Shown here piece by piece: positions 16,494 to 26,179 of a DNA stretch of 64,000 nt (positions are counted from its first letter, which is position 1; the number at the start of each line of letters is the position of its first letter). Source of the stretch: Phytoactinopolyspora alkaliphila (lineage in GTDB: Bacteria > Actinomycetota > Actinomycetes > Jiangellales > Jiangellaceae); contig NZ_JAAGOB010000011.1 in NCBI RefSeq assembly GCF_010550695.1, positions 1 through 64,000 on the forward strand. The letters are read 5' to 3'. Below the pieces are notes generated by a model. It did not search any database. It was not told the DNA's origin and saw only the letters and a list, made by a program, of their open reading frames with translations. The translations under genes and the position numbers were made by a program.

Positions 16494-18128
16494 CTACAGC
16501 AGCTGATGTTCGTAGGCGTAGGCGGTAGCCGCGGCCCGGGTTGAGACGCCGAGCTTGGTGAACATGTTGCTCAGATGCCGCGAGACGGTCTTCTCGCTGA
16601 TCACCAGGGTGTCCGCGATCTCCCTGCTGGTCGCACCCGTCGCGACGAGACGGAGCACCTCCACCTCACGCGGGCTCAAGCCGCACGGGCCACGGGATGC
16701 CGCCCGCCGGGACAGGGCGGACGCCTTGGCGAGAGCCGGTTCCGCACCGAGTTCCGCGAAGACCCGGCGTGCGGCATCGAGTTCCATCTCAGCGGTGTCA
16801 TGGTCGCCCAATCGAGCGCACGCTCGGGCCATCAGCATCCTGACCACCGCTCCCTCGTACGGCGCGTCGAGTTCATGCCAAGCCGTCCACGCTTCCCGCA
16901 GGGCTACGCACGCTCCCACCGAATCGCCCTCCGCCAGGAGCACGGAGCCGGTCGCTGACCCGGCGACCGCACGCATGTAGGGCGAGCGGAACCCAGCCGC
17001 GATCGTCGCGAGCTCGTCCGCCGCCCCACGCGCGGCGCCGACGTCGCTGGTAGCGAGGGAGATCTCGACGTGTGCCGCCAGGATCCGCGCCCGGTCCACG
17101 GGCCGTCCGGCCTCCGCCGCCACCCGGCGTATCGCGGCTGCCGCGGCGTCCTTCTTGCCCTGCTCGAACCAGAGAAGCGCCAGTCCGGGGTGCACCGGAT
17201 GCCCCCAGACGCTGGCTTCCCGATAGTTCTTCTCCGCCCGCGCGAATTCGCCGCGTAACCGGTGTAGCTCGGCACGCTGGTACAGCGCCATGCCCACCAC
17301 CGGGTCGCCTGGCGGGTCGGACAGATGCTCGCATGCCCGCTGCGCCTCCGCCATGGCGTCGGACCATTCTCCGCGCAGCTGCATGATCTCCGAGCGATGC
17401 ACCAGGCACTGCCCGCGATAGGGCTTGAGGTCCTGCTGTGATGCGCACCAGCGGCTCAGCGTCGCCGTCCATTCCTGAGCTCGTCGAAGGTCGAAGATGT
17501 TGCGGCAGGCGATGATAACCGCGCAGTACACGATTCCGGCCGCGATCGGAGACACGTCGCCGGATGTGACGGCGACCATCGCCTCATCGAGCATCGCGGT
17601 TCCCGCGACGGCGTCGCCCATTGCCACCGACGCCTGTCCGCGTCCCAGCCGTCCGAGGGCGATGAGGTCGGCGTCGCCGAACCGGTCGGCGATCTCCGCG
17701 ATCTGCTCCAACGTGGCGTGCGCCCGGTTGGGGTCACCGCTTCCGAGAGCGTGCAGCGCGACAGGAACCAATAGATAGCCCTGTTCCACGCAGTCCAGAG
17801 AGCTCTCCTCGAGCACTCGCTGTCCACGGGCAAGCCAGCCGCCACCCTGGGCATGCTGGCCGCGCTGCATGAGCACCATGCCGAGCCAGAATGCGCATCG
17901 CACGGCCCGGCCGAGCTCACTACACGCGAGGAAGGCGCGGTGGGCACGTTCCAGACCCGCCACGGCCGCGTCGTCCCGTCCGGTCAAGTAAGCGCTCATG
18001 GCGAGCCGTTCAAGATCGTTCGGTTCCAGGCCGGTTTGCTCCTCAGCGGCGCTGAGCAGCTTGTACGCGTCGCTCCACGCGTACCGCTCGTACGCCTCCC
18101 GGCCGCGCGCAATCTGGTCAGCCGTCAT
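16494..18128 (-). CDS. LuxR-family regulator with TPR-like N-terminal domain
   Basis: The protein has 544 residues. The first roughly 470 are helical repeats of TPR character, with recurring Ala/Leu patterns. The C-terminal 65 form a GerE/LuxR helix-turn-helix: LSPREVEVLRLVATGATSRE, then TLVISEKTVSRHLSNMFTKL. There is no ATPase or receiver domain, so its signal input is probably through the TPR part. Start ATG 18128 (MTADQIARG) is chosen over an upstream frame start; a G-rich stretch precedes it. Together with the downstream methyltransferase gene it looks like a small regulatory operon. Confidence 0.9.
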   Translation of the reverse strand: MTADQIARGREAYERYAWSDAYKLLSAAEEQTGLEPNDLERLAMSAYLTGRDDAAVAGLERAHRAFLACSELGRAVRCAFWLGMVLMQRGQHAQGGGWLARGQRVLEESSLDCVEQGYLLVPVALHALGSGDPNRAHATLEQIAEIADRFGDADLIALGRLGRGQASVAMGDAVAGTAMLDEAMVAVTSGDVSPIAAGIVYCAVIIACRNIFDLRRAQEWTATLSRWCASQQDLKPYRGQCLVHRSEIMQLRGEWSDAMAEAQRACEHLSDPPGDPVVGMALYQRAELHRLRGEFARAEKNYREASVWGHPVHPGLALLWFEQGKKDAAAAAIRRVAAEAGRPVDRARILAAHVEISLATSDVGAARGAADELATIAAGFRSPYMRAVAGSATGSVLLAEGDSVGACVALREAWTAWHELDAPYEGAVVRMLMARACARLGDHDTAEMELDAARRVFAELGAEPALAKASALSRRAASRGPCGLSPREVEVLRLVATGATSREIADTLVISEKTVSRHLSNMFTKLGVSTRAAATAYAYEHQLL

Positions 18129-18312
18129 CACGGTCCCCCATTTCGGTGCCTTGCAAAGTACCCCCACCGCCATGTCCGGCGTAGCGAGATGTCAGAACCT
18201 CTCGGTCGCAGGGGGGAGCTCAGGTGGAGGACCTGCAGCCACCCTGAGCTGGCTGGCACGTAGCCTTGGAGTGCACTGACGGTGAGCCGCGGCGACGAGG
18301 GAAGCGCATTCC

Positions 18313-19335
18313 ATGAGGAACGGCACGATCAGGTTCGGTGTGGTCGGCGTCGACCATGGGCACATCCTCGGCATGACCGAGGGGCTAGAAGCGGCCGGTG
18401 CGCAGTGCGCCGGTGTCTTTCCAGGCGCCGACCCCGCGCAGCGGGCGCAATTCGCCGAGAGGTTCCCCGGCATCCCCGAGGTCGACGATCCCCGCAGGCT
18501 CTACGAGAATCCGGCCGTCGGCGTGATCGCCACCGCCGGAATCGCCGCAGAGCGCGCCGGAATCGCCGTCGAGGCGATGCGCGCCGGCAAGGACGTGCTG
18601 GCCGACAAGCCCGCGGCCACCACGCCGGAGCAGATGGCCTCGATCCGCTCCACCTCCGCGGACACCGGCCGGATCTGGGCCGCGTTCTTCGGCGAGCGGT
18701 TCACCAGCCCCGCCACCATCAAGGCCGCCGGCCTCATCGCCTCGGGCGCCATCGGCGACGTCGTCCAGACCATCGGGCTCGGGCCGCACCGCCTGCGCCG
18801 CGACTCCCGGCCGTCCTGGTTCTTCCAGCGGGACCACTACGGCGGGATCCTCACCGACATCGCTTCCCACCAGGTGGACCAGTTCCTCTACCTCACCGGA
18901 TCCACGACGGCCGAGGTCGTGTCGGCCACGGTGGGCAATTACGCGAACCCGGAAGACCCCGGGCTCCAGGACTTCGGCGAAGCGGTACTGCGCAGCCCGC
19001 GCGCGCACGGTTACGTCCGGGTCGACTGGTACACCCCGGACGGGCTGTCGAGCTGGGGCGACGGCAGGATCACCATCCTGGGCACCGCCGGCTACATCGA
19101 ACTGCGCAAGAACGTCGACATCGCCGGACGGCCCGGCGGGAACCATCTATTTCTCGTGGATAAGAACGGCGAGCATCACATCGGCTGCGCGGACCAGCCC
19201 GTCACGTTCTTCTCCGACTTCCTCTACGACGTCCAGCACCGTACCGAGACGGCCAACCCGCAGGAAATGTACTTCACCGCGATGGAACTCGCCATCGCCG
19301 CCCAGCTCAAGGCCGAGGCGGTCACCGGCCGGTGA
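18313..19335 (+). CDS. Gfo/Idh/MocA-family oxidoreductase
   Basis: The protein has 340 residues. The N-terminal Rossmann domain has GVVGVDHGH in place of the usual GxGxxG. The catalytic-lysine motif reads ADKPAATTPEQM instead of EKP. The C-terminal alpha/beta domain has GGILTDIASHQVDQFLYLTG, placing the conserved His and Asp expected for substrate and metal contact. The family oxidises sugars, inositols or related compounds with NAD(P). The gene is convergent with ptsI and their ends overlap by 14 bp. No sugar transporter is adjacent. Confidence 0.9.
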   Translation: MRNGTIRFGVVGVDHGHILGMTEGLEAAGAQCAGVFPGADPAQRAQFAERFPGIPEVDDPRRLYENPAVGVIATAGIAAERAGIAVEAMRAGKDVLADKPAATTPEQMASIRSTSADTGRIWAAFFGERFTSPATIKAAGLIASGAIGDVVQTIGLGPHRLRRDSRPSWFFQRDHYGGILTDIASHQVDQFLYLTGSTTAEVVSATVGNYANPEDPGLQDFGEAVLRSPRAHGYVRVDWYTPDGLSSWGDGRITILGTAGYIELRKNVDIAGRPGGNHLFLVDKNGEHHIGCADQPVTFFSDFLYDVQHRTETANPQEMYFTAMELAIAAQLKAEAVTGR

Positions 19336-21034
19336 TCGACCGTGCCTCCGAGTCGAGCAGATCCATCACGGCGGCACGTGCCGCCCCGGCGTCGGCGGCG
19401 GCTCGCGCAGCCGCCGCCATCTGTGCGCAGCGGTCGCGATCGTGCAGGGCGAGCATCGCGCGCACGGCGGGAATCCTGGAGGGCGCCATGGACAGGCTGC
19501 TCACCCCCAAGCCGGCCAGTACCGGAGCCAGCAGCGGATCGCCGCCGGCCTCGCCGCACACGCCCACGGGCTTGGAGCCGCCTGCTCCCGCACACGTCAT
19601 AGCGATCAGGTCCAGCAGCGCGGGCTGCCACGGGTCGAGCAATGGCGCGAGTTCGCCCAGCATCCGGTCCGCGGCCATCGTGTATTGGGCGAGGTCGTTG
19701 GTTCCCAGACTGACGAAGTCGACGTCCGCGAGAACCTGCTGTGCCCGCAACGCGGCTGCGGGCACCTCCACCATCACCCCGACCGTGGACAACCCCGCGG
19801 CGCGCGCCCGGTCAGCGAACCAGGTCGCCTCCTCGGCCGTGGCTATCATCGGCGCCATCACCCAGACATCGGCTGCACACTGCCCGGCCGCTGCGGCCAG
19901 GGCATCGAGCTGGTCGGAGAGAAGCGAGCCGCCCCGCCGCCCGAGACGCAAGCCACGGACACCGAGCGCGGGGTTCTCCTCGTCCCCCGTCGGCGCGAAG
20001 GGCAGCGGCTTGTCCGCGCCGGCGTCCAGCGTTCGCACTACCACTCGTCGTTCGCCGAACGGGCGCAGGACCGCTAGGTAACTCTGCGTCTGTTCCTCGA
20101 CGCTCGGCGCCGACGCGCGGTCCAGGTACAGGAACTCGGTGCGGAACAGGCCGACGCCCTCGAGATCCTGGCCCGCAGCCGCGGTCGCGTCCTCAGCGGT
20201 TCCGATGTTGGCCAGCAGCGACACCGGGACTCCGTCTCGGGTACGGCCCGGCCCGCTGAACCTGGACAGCTGCTCGTTCCGTGCACCCGCTCGGCGCATC
20301 CACTCCACCTGGACGGCCTCGTCCGGGCCGACGACGATCTCACCAGTCTCCCCGTCGACCGCGACGACTACCCCGTCGTCGAGCGTGAGCGGGCCGGTAC
20401 CCACCACGGCCGGAATCCCGAGCTGTGCGGCGAGAATCGCCGTGTGGCTGGTGGGCCCGCCCGCCTCGGTGACGATCCCCAGGACAGTCGCCGGCGAAAG
20501 ACCCGCGGTGTCGGCCGGGGCAAGGTCGTGGGCGATCAGCACCGACGGCTGGTCGTATTCGGGAAGCCCGGGCTGGGGCGCGCCGATGAGGTGAGCGACG
20601 ACGCGGTCGCGGACGTCGCGCAGATCAGTGACCCGCTCGGCGAGGTAGCCGCCGGCCGCCGCGAGCGATGCACAGACCTCCTCCACGGCGCCGTCCACCG
20701 CCGTGGCCGGGCCCTCGCCGTCGTCGAGACGCCGCTGCGCACCGGCCAGAAGGGAAGGGTCCCGAGCCATCATCGCGGTGGCGGTCAGGATATCCGCGGC
20801 CGTCGCCTGCGCCAGTGCGGCCCGGCGTTCAAGCTCCGCCGCCACCAGCTCGAAGGCCGCGGCCACCTCACGGCTCGCTGCCTGGGCATCGAGCGCGGCG
20901 GGCTCGTTCTCCGGCGGGCGAACGGGCTCGGTCACGCGCACCACCGGCCCGACCGCCATCCCCGCGCTGACTCCGATGCCGCGCAACCGCGGCACGGCAC
21001 TCCTCGCGGCGCGGTTTCCGGTCCCGCCGGTCAC
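19322..21034 (-). CDS. ptsI: Phosphoenolpyruvate-protein phosphotransferase (PTS enzyme I)
   Basis: The protein has 570 residues, the normal length. It takes phosphate from PEP on a histidine and passes it to HPr, starting the sugar phosphotransfer cascade in the cytoplasm. The phosphorylated His is His197 in TEAGGPTSHTAIL. PEP-site sequences are GVGLFRTEFLY, MVEVPAA, FVSLGTNDLAQYTMAADR and KPVGVCGEAGGDP with the active Cys. HPr and enzyme II genes are not in the window. The promoter region upstream is packed with CGACCCGGA palindromes. The gene overlaps the 3' end of the convergent oxidoreductase gene. Confidence 0.95.
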   Translation of the reverse strand: MTGGTGNRAARSAVPRLRGIGVSAGMAVGPVVRVTEPVRPPENEPAALDAQAASREVAAAFELVAAELERRAALAQATAADILTATAMMARDPSLLAGAQRRLDDGEGPATAVDGAVEEVCASLAAAGGYLAERVTDLRDVRDRVVAHLIGAPQPGLPEYDQPSVLIAHDLAPADTAGLSPATVLGIVTEAGGPTSHTAILAAQLGIPAVVGTGPLTLDDGVVVAVDGETGEIVVGPDEAVQVEWMRRAGARNEQLSRFSGPGRTRDGVPVSLLANIGTAEDATAAAGQDLEGVGLFRTEFLYLDRASAPSVEEQTQSYLAVLRPFGERRVVVRTLDAGADKPLPFAPTGDEENPALGVRGLRLGRRGGSLLSDQLDALAAAAGQCAADVWVMAPMIATAEEATWFADRARAAGLSTVGVMVEVPAAALRAQQVLADVDFVSLGTNDLAQYTMAADRMLGELAPLLDPWQPALLDLIAMTCAGAGGSKPVGVCGEAGGDPLLAPVLAGLGVSSLSMAPSRIPAVRAMLALHDRDRCAQMAAAARAAADAGAARAAVMDLLDSEARSITGR

Positions 21035-21127
21035 GGTGCTCCTCGCACATCACACACCCTACTCACGGTAGCGGGCACGCGTCCTTCTCCGCTGCCGGCC
21101 GCACTCCGGATGCGCGACTCCGCCCAG

Positions 21128-21200
21128 CGACCCGGATCAGCAGCCCTGAGACAGCGACCCGGAGCGCCTCCGGGTCACCCCCACGGACATATCCGGGTCG
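21128..21200. promoter_or_regulatory. Nested CGACCCGGA palindromes in a divergent promoter region
   Basis: The outer pair CGACCCGGAT (21128-21137) and ATCCGGGTCG (21191-21200) is a perfect 10-bp inverted repeat. Within it, GACCCGGAG-CGC-CTCCGGGTC (21156-21176) is a perfect 9-bp hairpin of the same motif. The four copies thus alternate in orientation upstream of ptsI (minus) and the DUF4097-like gene (plus). This could be an operator array or a cruciform. Confidence 0.6.
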
Positions 21201-21254
21201 TTCTCCTCACCAAGATGGAACCGCTGCCCCGGACAAAGCACTACTGTCATCGTC

Positions 21255-22070
21255 ATGACGTTCGAATCCGTACCTAGTCACCAGCGGACACGTGATCATG
21301 TCTCGCTCGGGGGAAACGGCGGCGCACGCGGGGCACGGATGATCGGCGTCGTTGTGGTGGCCATCGCCGCGGTGTCGGTCTTCTGGTGGATCAGCAGGTC
21401 CAGCCACACATCGGAGATCACCGTCGACACGGACGTCTCCCGGGTGGAAGTCGACGTCTTCGCCGGGAACGTCGAGATCATCGGCGGCACCAGCGGCCGT
21501 GTGCACGTGGCGGCCGCGATCGACGACGGGTGGGTCCGCTCGGCACGAGTGACGCACAGCGTCGACGGGGACACGCTGCGTATTGACGGTGATTGCCGCG
21601 GACACGACCTCATCCCGGCATTCGGCTGCCGGACAGATGTCACACTCACCGTCCCCGCAGGTGTCGACGTCGTGGCCATGTCGGCGGGAGGCACGGTCGA
21701 GGCCCGTGGTCTCCACGGCGCCGCGCAGCTGACGTCGGACGCGGGTGACGTCGTCGTCGCCGGTCACACGGGCCGGTTACAGGCACACTCGGACGCCGGA
21801 GACGTCCTCGTCACCGGGTTGCGGGCGGAGGACGCACGGATCACCTCCAGCGCGGGGGCCGTGCGGGTCGAGACACTCACGCCGCCACGGTCGCTGGACG
21901 CCGAGTCCAGCGCGGGCTCGGTCTCCGTGGACCTTCCTGCCGGAACGGCGTATGACGTCGAGGCGAAGAGCCGCACGCAGGCCCCCGATGTCAGCGCCCG
22001 GACCAGTCATGCCTCGCCGCACAAGGTGCGTGCGTTCTCGAGTGCCGGCCCCGTGGACGTCACCGGCTGA
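21255..22070 (+). CDS. Membrane-anchored DUF4097-like beta-helix protein
   Basis: The protein has 271 residues. A cytoplasmic tail of about 28 residues is followed by one membrane helix (MIGVVVVAIAAVSVFWWI) and an outside domain. That domain has short repeating strands with Asp/Gly turns: SDAGDVVVAGHTG, SDAGDVLVTGLRA, SSAGAVRVETL, SSAGSVSVDLP. This matches the DUF4097 right-handed beta-helix type found in putative adhesins and anti-sigma-like proteins. The function is unknown. It is divergent from ptsI, with the nested palindromes between. Confidence 0.8.
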   Translation: MTFESVPSHQRTRDHVSLGGNGGARGARMIGVVVVAIAAVSVFWWISRSSHTSEITVDTDVSRVEVDVFAGNVEIIGGTSGRVHVAAAIDDGWVRSARVTHSVDGDTLRIDGDCRGHDLIPAFGCRTDVTLTVPAGVDVVAMSAGGTVEARGLHGAAQLTSDAGDVVVAGHTGRLQAHSDAGDVLVTGLRAEDARITSSAGAVRVETLTPPRSLDAESSAGSVSVDLPAGTAYDVEAKSRTQAPDVSARTSHASPHKVRAFSSAGPVDVTG

Positions 22071-22094
22071 GCGCTCCACCCAGCACGTCGTCGT

Positions 22095-23207
22095 TCAGCT
22101 CGGGGCGTCGTCGTCAAGACTCCTGTTCGGCCGCCCTTCGGCGGCCGCGGCCTCGGCTTTGGCGTCGCTGACCGCCGCTCTGGCTATCTTGGCGACCTCG
22201 TCGGCAGCTTGCGCGGCATCCAGCTCCAGTGGGTCGCCGGAGGTCAGCTGCCGGTCACCGGGCTCGTCGCCGGCCTGGTCGGAAGCTTCCGCCGCCTGGC
22301 CGTCGCGAGTCTCGCCCTGCCCGCTCGGCGCCCCCATCCGGGAGTAGTCGCCGAACGCGTCGGTGACCGTCTTCACCGCCTGGGTGAGCTCACCCGGAAT
22401 GACCCAGAAGGTGTTGTTGTCTCCTTCGGCCAGATGAGGCAGCGTCTCCAGGTACTTGTAGGCCAGCACCTTGGGGTCGGCGTTGTTCTGGTGCACCGCC
22501 TGGAAGACACGCTCCACTGCTTTCGCCTCACCGTCGGCGCGGAGGATCGCCGCCTGCTGATCACCCTGGGCTTCGAGAATCTTCTGCTGCTGGGTCCCTT
22601 CGGCGGTGAGGATCTTCGCCTGGCGATCACCCTCGGCGTGCAGGATGGCGGCACGTTTGTCGCGCTCCGCCCGCATCTGCTTCTCCATCGCCTCCTTGAT
22701 GGTGGCCGGAGGGTCGATCGCTTTGATCTCCACCCGGTTGACCCGGATGCCCCATTTGCCCGTGGCGTCGTCCAGCACGTTGCGCAGTTGGGTGTTGATC
22801 TCTTCCCGGGAGGTGAGGGTGCGCTCCAGGTCCATGCTCCCGATGACGTTACGCAGGGTGGTGATGGTGAGCTGATCGATCGCCTGGAGGTAGTCGGCGA
22901 CCTCGTAAGCGGCCGCCCGTGGATCGGTGATCTGGTAATACAGCACCGTGTCGATGTTCACCACCAGGTTGTCCTCCGTGATCACCGGCTGGGGCCTGGA
23001 GGAGAACACCTGCTCCCGCACATCGAGCCTGGTGTTGACTCGATCCGCCATCGGCACGATGAAGTTCAGGCCGGGCTGCAGAGTGGTGCGGTAGCGACCG
23101 AACCGTTCGATGTTGTATCGGCGTGCTTGCGGCACTACCCGGACCGTGGAAATCACCAGGAATACCATCAAGACCGCCGCGATGATGATCGGCACCAACA
23201 GTTCCAT
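22095..23207 (-). CDS. SPFH/Band 7 (stomatin-like) membrane protein
   Basis: The protein has 370 residues. An N-terminal membrane helix (about 4-24) is followed by the SPFH domain (VVPQARRYNIERFGRYRTTL, VPMADRVNTRLDVREQ). A long coiled coil then contains the stomatin EKQMRAERDKRAAIL-type repeat with AEGDRQAKI, AEGTQQQKI and AQGDQQAAI. The Gly/Gln-rich acidic tail is variable. Such proteins build membrane microdomains and stabilise proteases or transporters. GGAG precedes ATG 23207. It lies just downstream of an NfeD gene, the usual two-gene pair. Confidence 0.95.
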   Translation of the reverse strand: MELLVPIIIAAVLMVFLVISTVRVVPQARRYNIERFGRYRTTLQPGLNFIVPMADRVNTRLDVREQVFSSRPQPVITEDNLVVNIDTVLYYQITDPRAAAYEVADYLQAIDQLTITTLRNVIGSMDLERTLTSREEINTQLRNVLDDATGKWGIRVNRVEIKAIDPPATIKEAMEKQMRAERDKRAAILHAEGDRQAKILTAEGTQQQKILEAQGDQQAAILRADGEAKAVERVFQAVHQNNADPKVLAYKYLETLPHLAEGDNNTFWVIPGELTQAVKTVTDAFGDYSRMGAPSGQGETRDGQAAEASDQAGDEPGDRQLTSGDPLELDAAQAADEVAKIARAAVSDAKAEAAAAEGRPNRSLDDDAPS

Positions 23208-23241
23208 TTGTCTCCTCAGCGTTCGTGTCTGCGTTGGATGT

Positions 23242-23679
23242 TCATGGCAGGAGCTCCCGGGGATAGACGATGGCTGTGGCGCCCTCGATCTCCATCACGT
23301 CCACGAATGTCCCCACCGGGATCGACTGGGTCTCGTCGAGCGCGCGGGCGGACCATTCCTCGCCAGAGAGCCGCACCAGGCCTTTCACAGCGGTGACCTC
23401 TTGAACGACGACGGCGCTGCGGCCGATGAGCGCGTCCGTACCCTCCCGCACCACGGGTGGCTGAGCCATCTGCCGCCTGGCAATGGGACGCACGATCAGG
23501 AGGCCGACGGCACTCGCACCCGCGAAGGCGAGCACCTGCAGCAGCAAACCCGCTCCCAGGCCGGCGACGACCGCCGCCACGAGCGCGGCGGCGGCGAGGA
23601 GTCCGAAGGCCAGAGTGAGAGTGAAGAACTCCGCGACACCCAGAGCCGCGGCAATGATCAACCAGGCGATCCATGGCAT
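23242..23679 (-). CDS. NfeD-family membrane protein
   Basis: The protein has 145 residues. Two hydrophobic regions (about 3-45 and 48-66) are followed by an OB-fold C-terminal domain (LIGRSAVVVQEVTAVKGLVRLSGEEWSARA), the conserved NfeD partner domain of stomatins. This is the short form without the N-terminal ClpP-like protease. GGGGAG lies eight bases before ATG 23679. It is transcribed with the SPFH gene 34 bases downstream. Together they are expected to form a membrane microdomain complex. Confidence 0.93.
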   Translation of the reverse strand: MPWIAWLIIAAALGVAEFFTLTLAFGLLAAAALVAAVVAGLGAGLLLQVLAFAGASAVGLLIVRPIARRQMAQPPVVREGTDALIGRSAVVVQEVTAVKGLVRLSGEEWSARALDETQSIPVGTFVDVMEIEGATAIVYPRELLP

Positions 23680-23899
23680 CGAACCGGCTCCCCTCAGGGC
23701 GGGTTGTTTCCCAATCTACCTCGCGCGATGCTGCCAGGCACACCGATCTCGCCGGCCGCCCACGCCGTGCGGACCCGCCCGCGGAGCCGCCTTGGGCCGC
23801 TGGGCGGTCCGGGTTCGGATGATCGTCGGCACCGACCCATGTACGCTGTCGTTTCGGTCTTGGTACGCACAAGGAACAACAGCTCCGGAGACTCACGAC

Positions 23900-24208
23900 A
23901 TGGGTGACGAAGCCGACGACATGCGCCCCAACCCGGCGCACGGGGCCTTGCAGGAACTTCTTGAGTTCGCCGAAGGCCTACGCGATGACATCGCCGAGGC
24001 GCTGAACGATGCCCACAGTCTCATGAACGACGACGAGGTCTGGACCGGTCCCACGGTGGCCACGCAGTTCCTCGAGGACCTCGAGTATCGCAAGGACGAC
24101 CTGCCCGGCCTTGCCGATCAGTTGGTGGAAGACATCCGTGAGGAGCTGGAAAGCACTCCGGAGGAGATCCCCAACACGCACAACTACGGAAACAACGTGC
24201 CGGTATGA
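23900..24208 (+). CDS. WXG100-family small protein
   Basis: The protein has 102 residues. It has two long acidic helices separated by a W-T-G turn at residues 48-50 (DDEVWTGPTVATQF), the WXG100 signature of type VII (ESX) substrates and adaptors. There is no signal peptide. The stop overlaps the next gene's start as ATGA, so the two are co-translated. It probably pairs with the large downstream protein for export through an ESX machinery encoded elsewhere. Confidence 0.8.
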   Translation: MGDEADDMRPNPAHGALQELLEFAEGLRDDIAEALNDAHSLMNDDEVWTGPTVATQFLEDLEYRKDDLPGLADQLVEDIREELESTPEEIPNTHNYGNNVPV

Positions 24209-26169
24209 ATGACTACTCGAGCATCAGCGCCGAGGGCATGGGTGAGCTTGTCACCGCCATGCGCCGGGGGCACGGGAAGCTCAGCACAGATCTCGACGAC
24301 CTGCGCACCAAGATGCGGATCCGCGGAGTCACGTTCCAAACGCTCAGCAGTATCGACACCATCGCCGAGTGGGTGGACGCTCAGCTGCCGGGGCTGGAGC
24401 GACGCCGCAACATGGCCGAGGCGCTCACCGGTGATCGGCCCGAAGGCACCATGGTCCAGTTCGACGAGCCGATACCGTTCGACTCCCCGGAGGAAGCCGA
24501 GCAGTACGGCCGCGAGCTCGCCCAACAGCTCCTCGAAGACGGCACCATCGACGCCGGCACCTTCGATGAGATGTTCGAGGAGATGGAAGCCTACGTCAAC
24601 GATCCGGACGTCATGGCCGGCTTCTACCTCGAGCTCGGCCCGGACTACGCTGGGCGGCTTCCCAGTCTTCTGCAGGCTACGGGCTCGGACAACGCGGAGC
24701 GATACCTCGAGCTGTTCAGCATCGGCCTCGGCACGGCGCTCAACACCACCGACCACACCAGCTCTTCCTCGGACTACTACAGCGAGTTCTCCGACTTCCG
24801 TGAACAGTGGCGGGACGCCCACGATGATCCGGCCCTGTCTTGGGACCGGCTCGCGATGCTGCAGCATGGTGACTTCCCGCCACGCTGGCTCTCCGACGTG
24901 GTCCGCAACGCCGTGCTCGAGGACTTCGAGGGCGAGGACTGGGGCGAGATCGACTTCCGCTCCGGCTTCACCCCACGGCTCGGGCTCTCCGAGGACACCC
25001 TCGCGCTCGCCTTTAGTGCGCTGGGCAACAACCCCTCGGCCGCCCGTATCGCCCTCGACGAGCAAGGCGGCATCTCCATCGAGGAGTATGTCGAGCGCGT
25101 CTACGGCATCCAGCGCAGCAGAGGCACCGGCGACGCCATCACCGAAGCGTTCGGTCAGGCGATCGCGTCCGGCTCCGGAGCCCTCGACGACCCCCCGGAC
25201 AAAGGATCCCACGCCTCAAGCTTCGCCTTCCAAGCGATCGTCGCGCTGGGGCAGCACGAGGACACCCCCTGGGGAATGCGCGAACCCATGGGACAGATCG
25301 CCGCAGCCTACGCCGAGGAACTCCTCGTCGGCTCGTACGCGCACGATGCCACGTTCCGGGGCTCCTCGATGGACATGCCGGAGAACTTCGACCTGCCGCC
25401 GGGCATGGACCCCAACTTCTTCCTCAGCCCCGAGGACGTCTACCGGTTCCTGCACGGATTCGCCCACGACGACAGGTACTCCGCCGATTTCGACGCCGCG
25501 GTCCAGGACCTGTACGAGACGCTGCCCGCGCAAGCGCTCGAGGCCGACCTGGCCGCCACTGGCGCCGGGGACCTGGACCCGGAGAACTTCGAGGCAGCTC
25601 TGCGGATGTTCGGGACGCTCTCCGGGCTCCAATACCAGGCCCAGCGCGAAGTCCGGGGCGACGAGTTCGACGAGGAGGAGGCGTTCAAGGCGAACATGGC
25701 GTTCGGCGGTTCCGCCGTCCTGACGTTGCTTCCGGTGAGCCCCAAGGGGATCCTGGACCTCGGATGGAAGGTCACCCAGGTGGTCACCGCGGGCTCGCTG
25801 AACGAGTGGGCGGCCAGCGGGACCGATCCGCGCGACGAGCTCGACGCTCTGAACATCCAGGCCGGGGTCCTGCATCGGTACCTCATCGCCGAAATGATGA
25901 TCGATGCAGGCTATCCCACCACCCAGGACATCCCGCCGGACCTGCTGGACGAGAACGGCAACCTGCGTGACCCGGTGGAGATCTCCGAGGATCTCAGCGA
26001 CGGTGGTCTGGCCGAGCAGTTCGTCAATTGGACGGACAGCGCCAACGAGATCGACCCGGACCACCCGAACACGAGGCCGTTCGACAACAAGTTCGACTCC
26101 GGATGGGACGCCATCGGCAACGGCCGCGGCGACGTCGCGGAGCAGATCGTCAACAACGTCGATTGGTAG
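24205..26169 (+). CDS. Large partner of the WXG100 protein (DUF6571-like), putative type VII effector
   Basis: The protein has 654 residues, strongly acidic and mostly helical. An N-terminal helical region (1-70) could pair with the WXG100 protein. The mid region has many Asp/Glu-rich helices (FDEMFEEMEAYVNDPDVMAG) and a GxYLELGP-like stretch. A single hydrophobic segment near 505-535 (AFGGSAVLTLLPVSPKGILD) could be membrane-active. It recalls actinobacterial DUF6571-type proteins encoded beside WXG100 genes. No catalytic motif was recognised. The 4-bp overlap with the upstream gene and the lipoprotein downstream define a three-gene operon. Confidence 0.75.
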   Translation: MNDYSSISAEGMGELVTAMRRGHGKLSTDLDDLRTKMRIRGVTFQTLSSIDTIAEWVDAQLPGLERRRNMAEALTGDRPEGTMVQFDEPIPFDSPEEAEQYGRELAQQLLEDGTIDAGTFDEMFEEMEAYVNDPDVMAGFYLELGPDYAGRLPSLLQATGSDNAERYLELFSIGLGTALNTTDHTSSSSDYYSEFSDFREQWRDAHDDPALSWDRLAMLQHGDFPPRWLSDVVRNAVLEDFEGEDWGEIDFRSGFTPRLGLSEDTLALAFSALGNNPSAARIALDEQGGISIEEYVERVYGIQRSRGTGDAITEAFGQAIASGSGALDDPPDKGSHASSFAFQAIVALGQHEDTPWGMREPMGQIAAAYAEELLVGSYAHDATFRGSSMDMPENFDLPPGMDPNFFLSPEDVYRFLHGFAHDDRYSADFDAAVQDLYETLPAQALEADLAATGAGDLDPENFEAALRMFGTLSGLQYQAQREVRGDEFDEEEAFKANMAFGGSAVLTLLPVSPKGILDLGWKVTQVVTAGSLNEWAASGTDPRDELDALNIQAGVLHRYLIAEMMIDAGYPTTQDIPPDLLDENGNLRDPVEISEDLSDGGLAEQFVNWTDSANEIDPDHPNTRPFDNKFDSGWDAIGNGRGDVAEQIVNNVDW

Positions 26170-26179
26170 GGATGAACCA

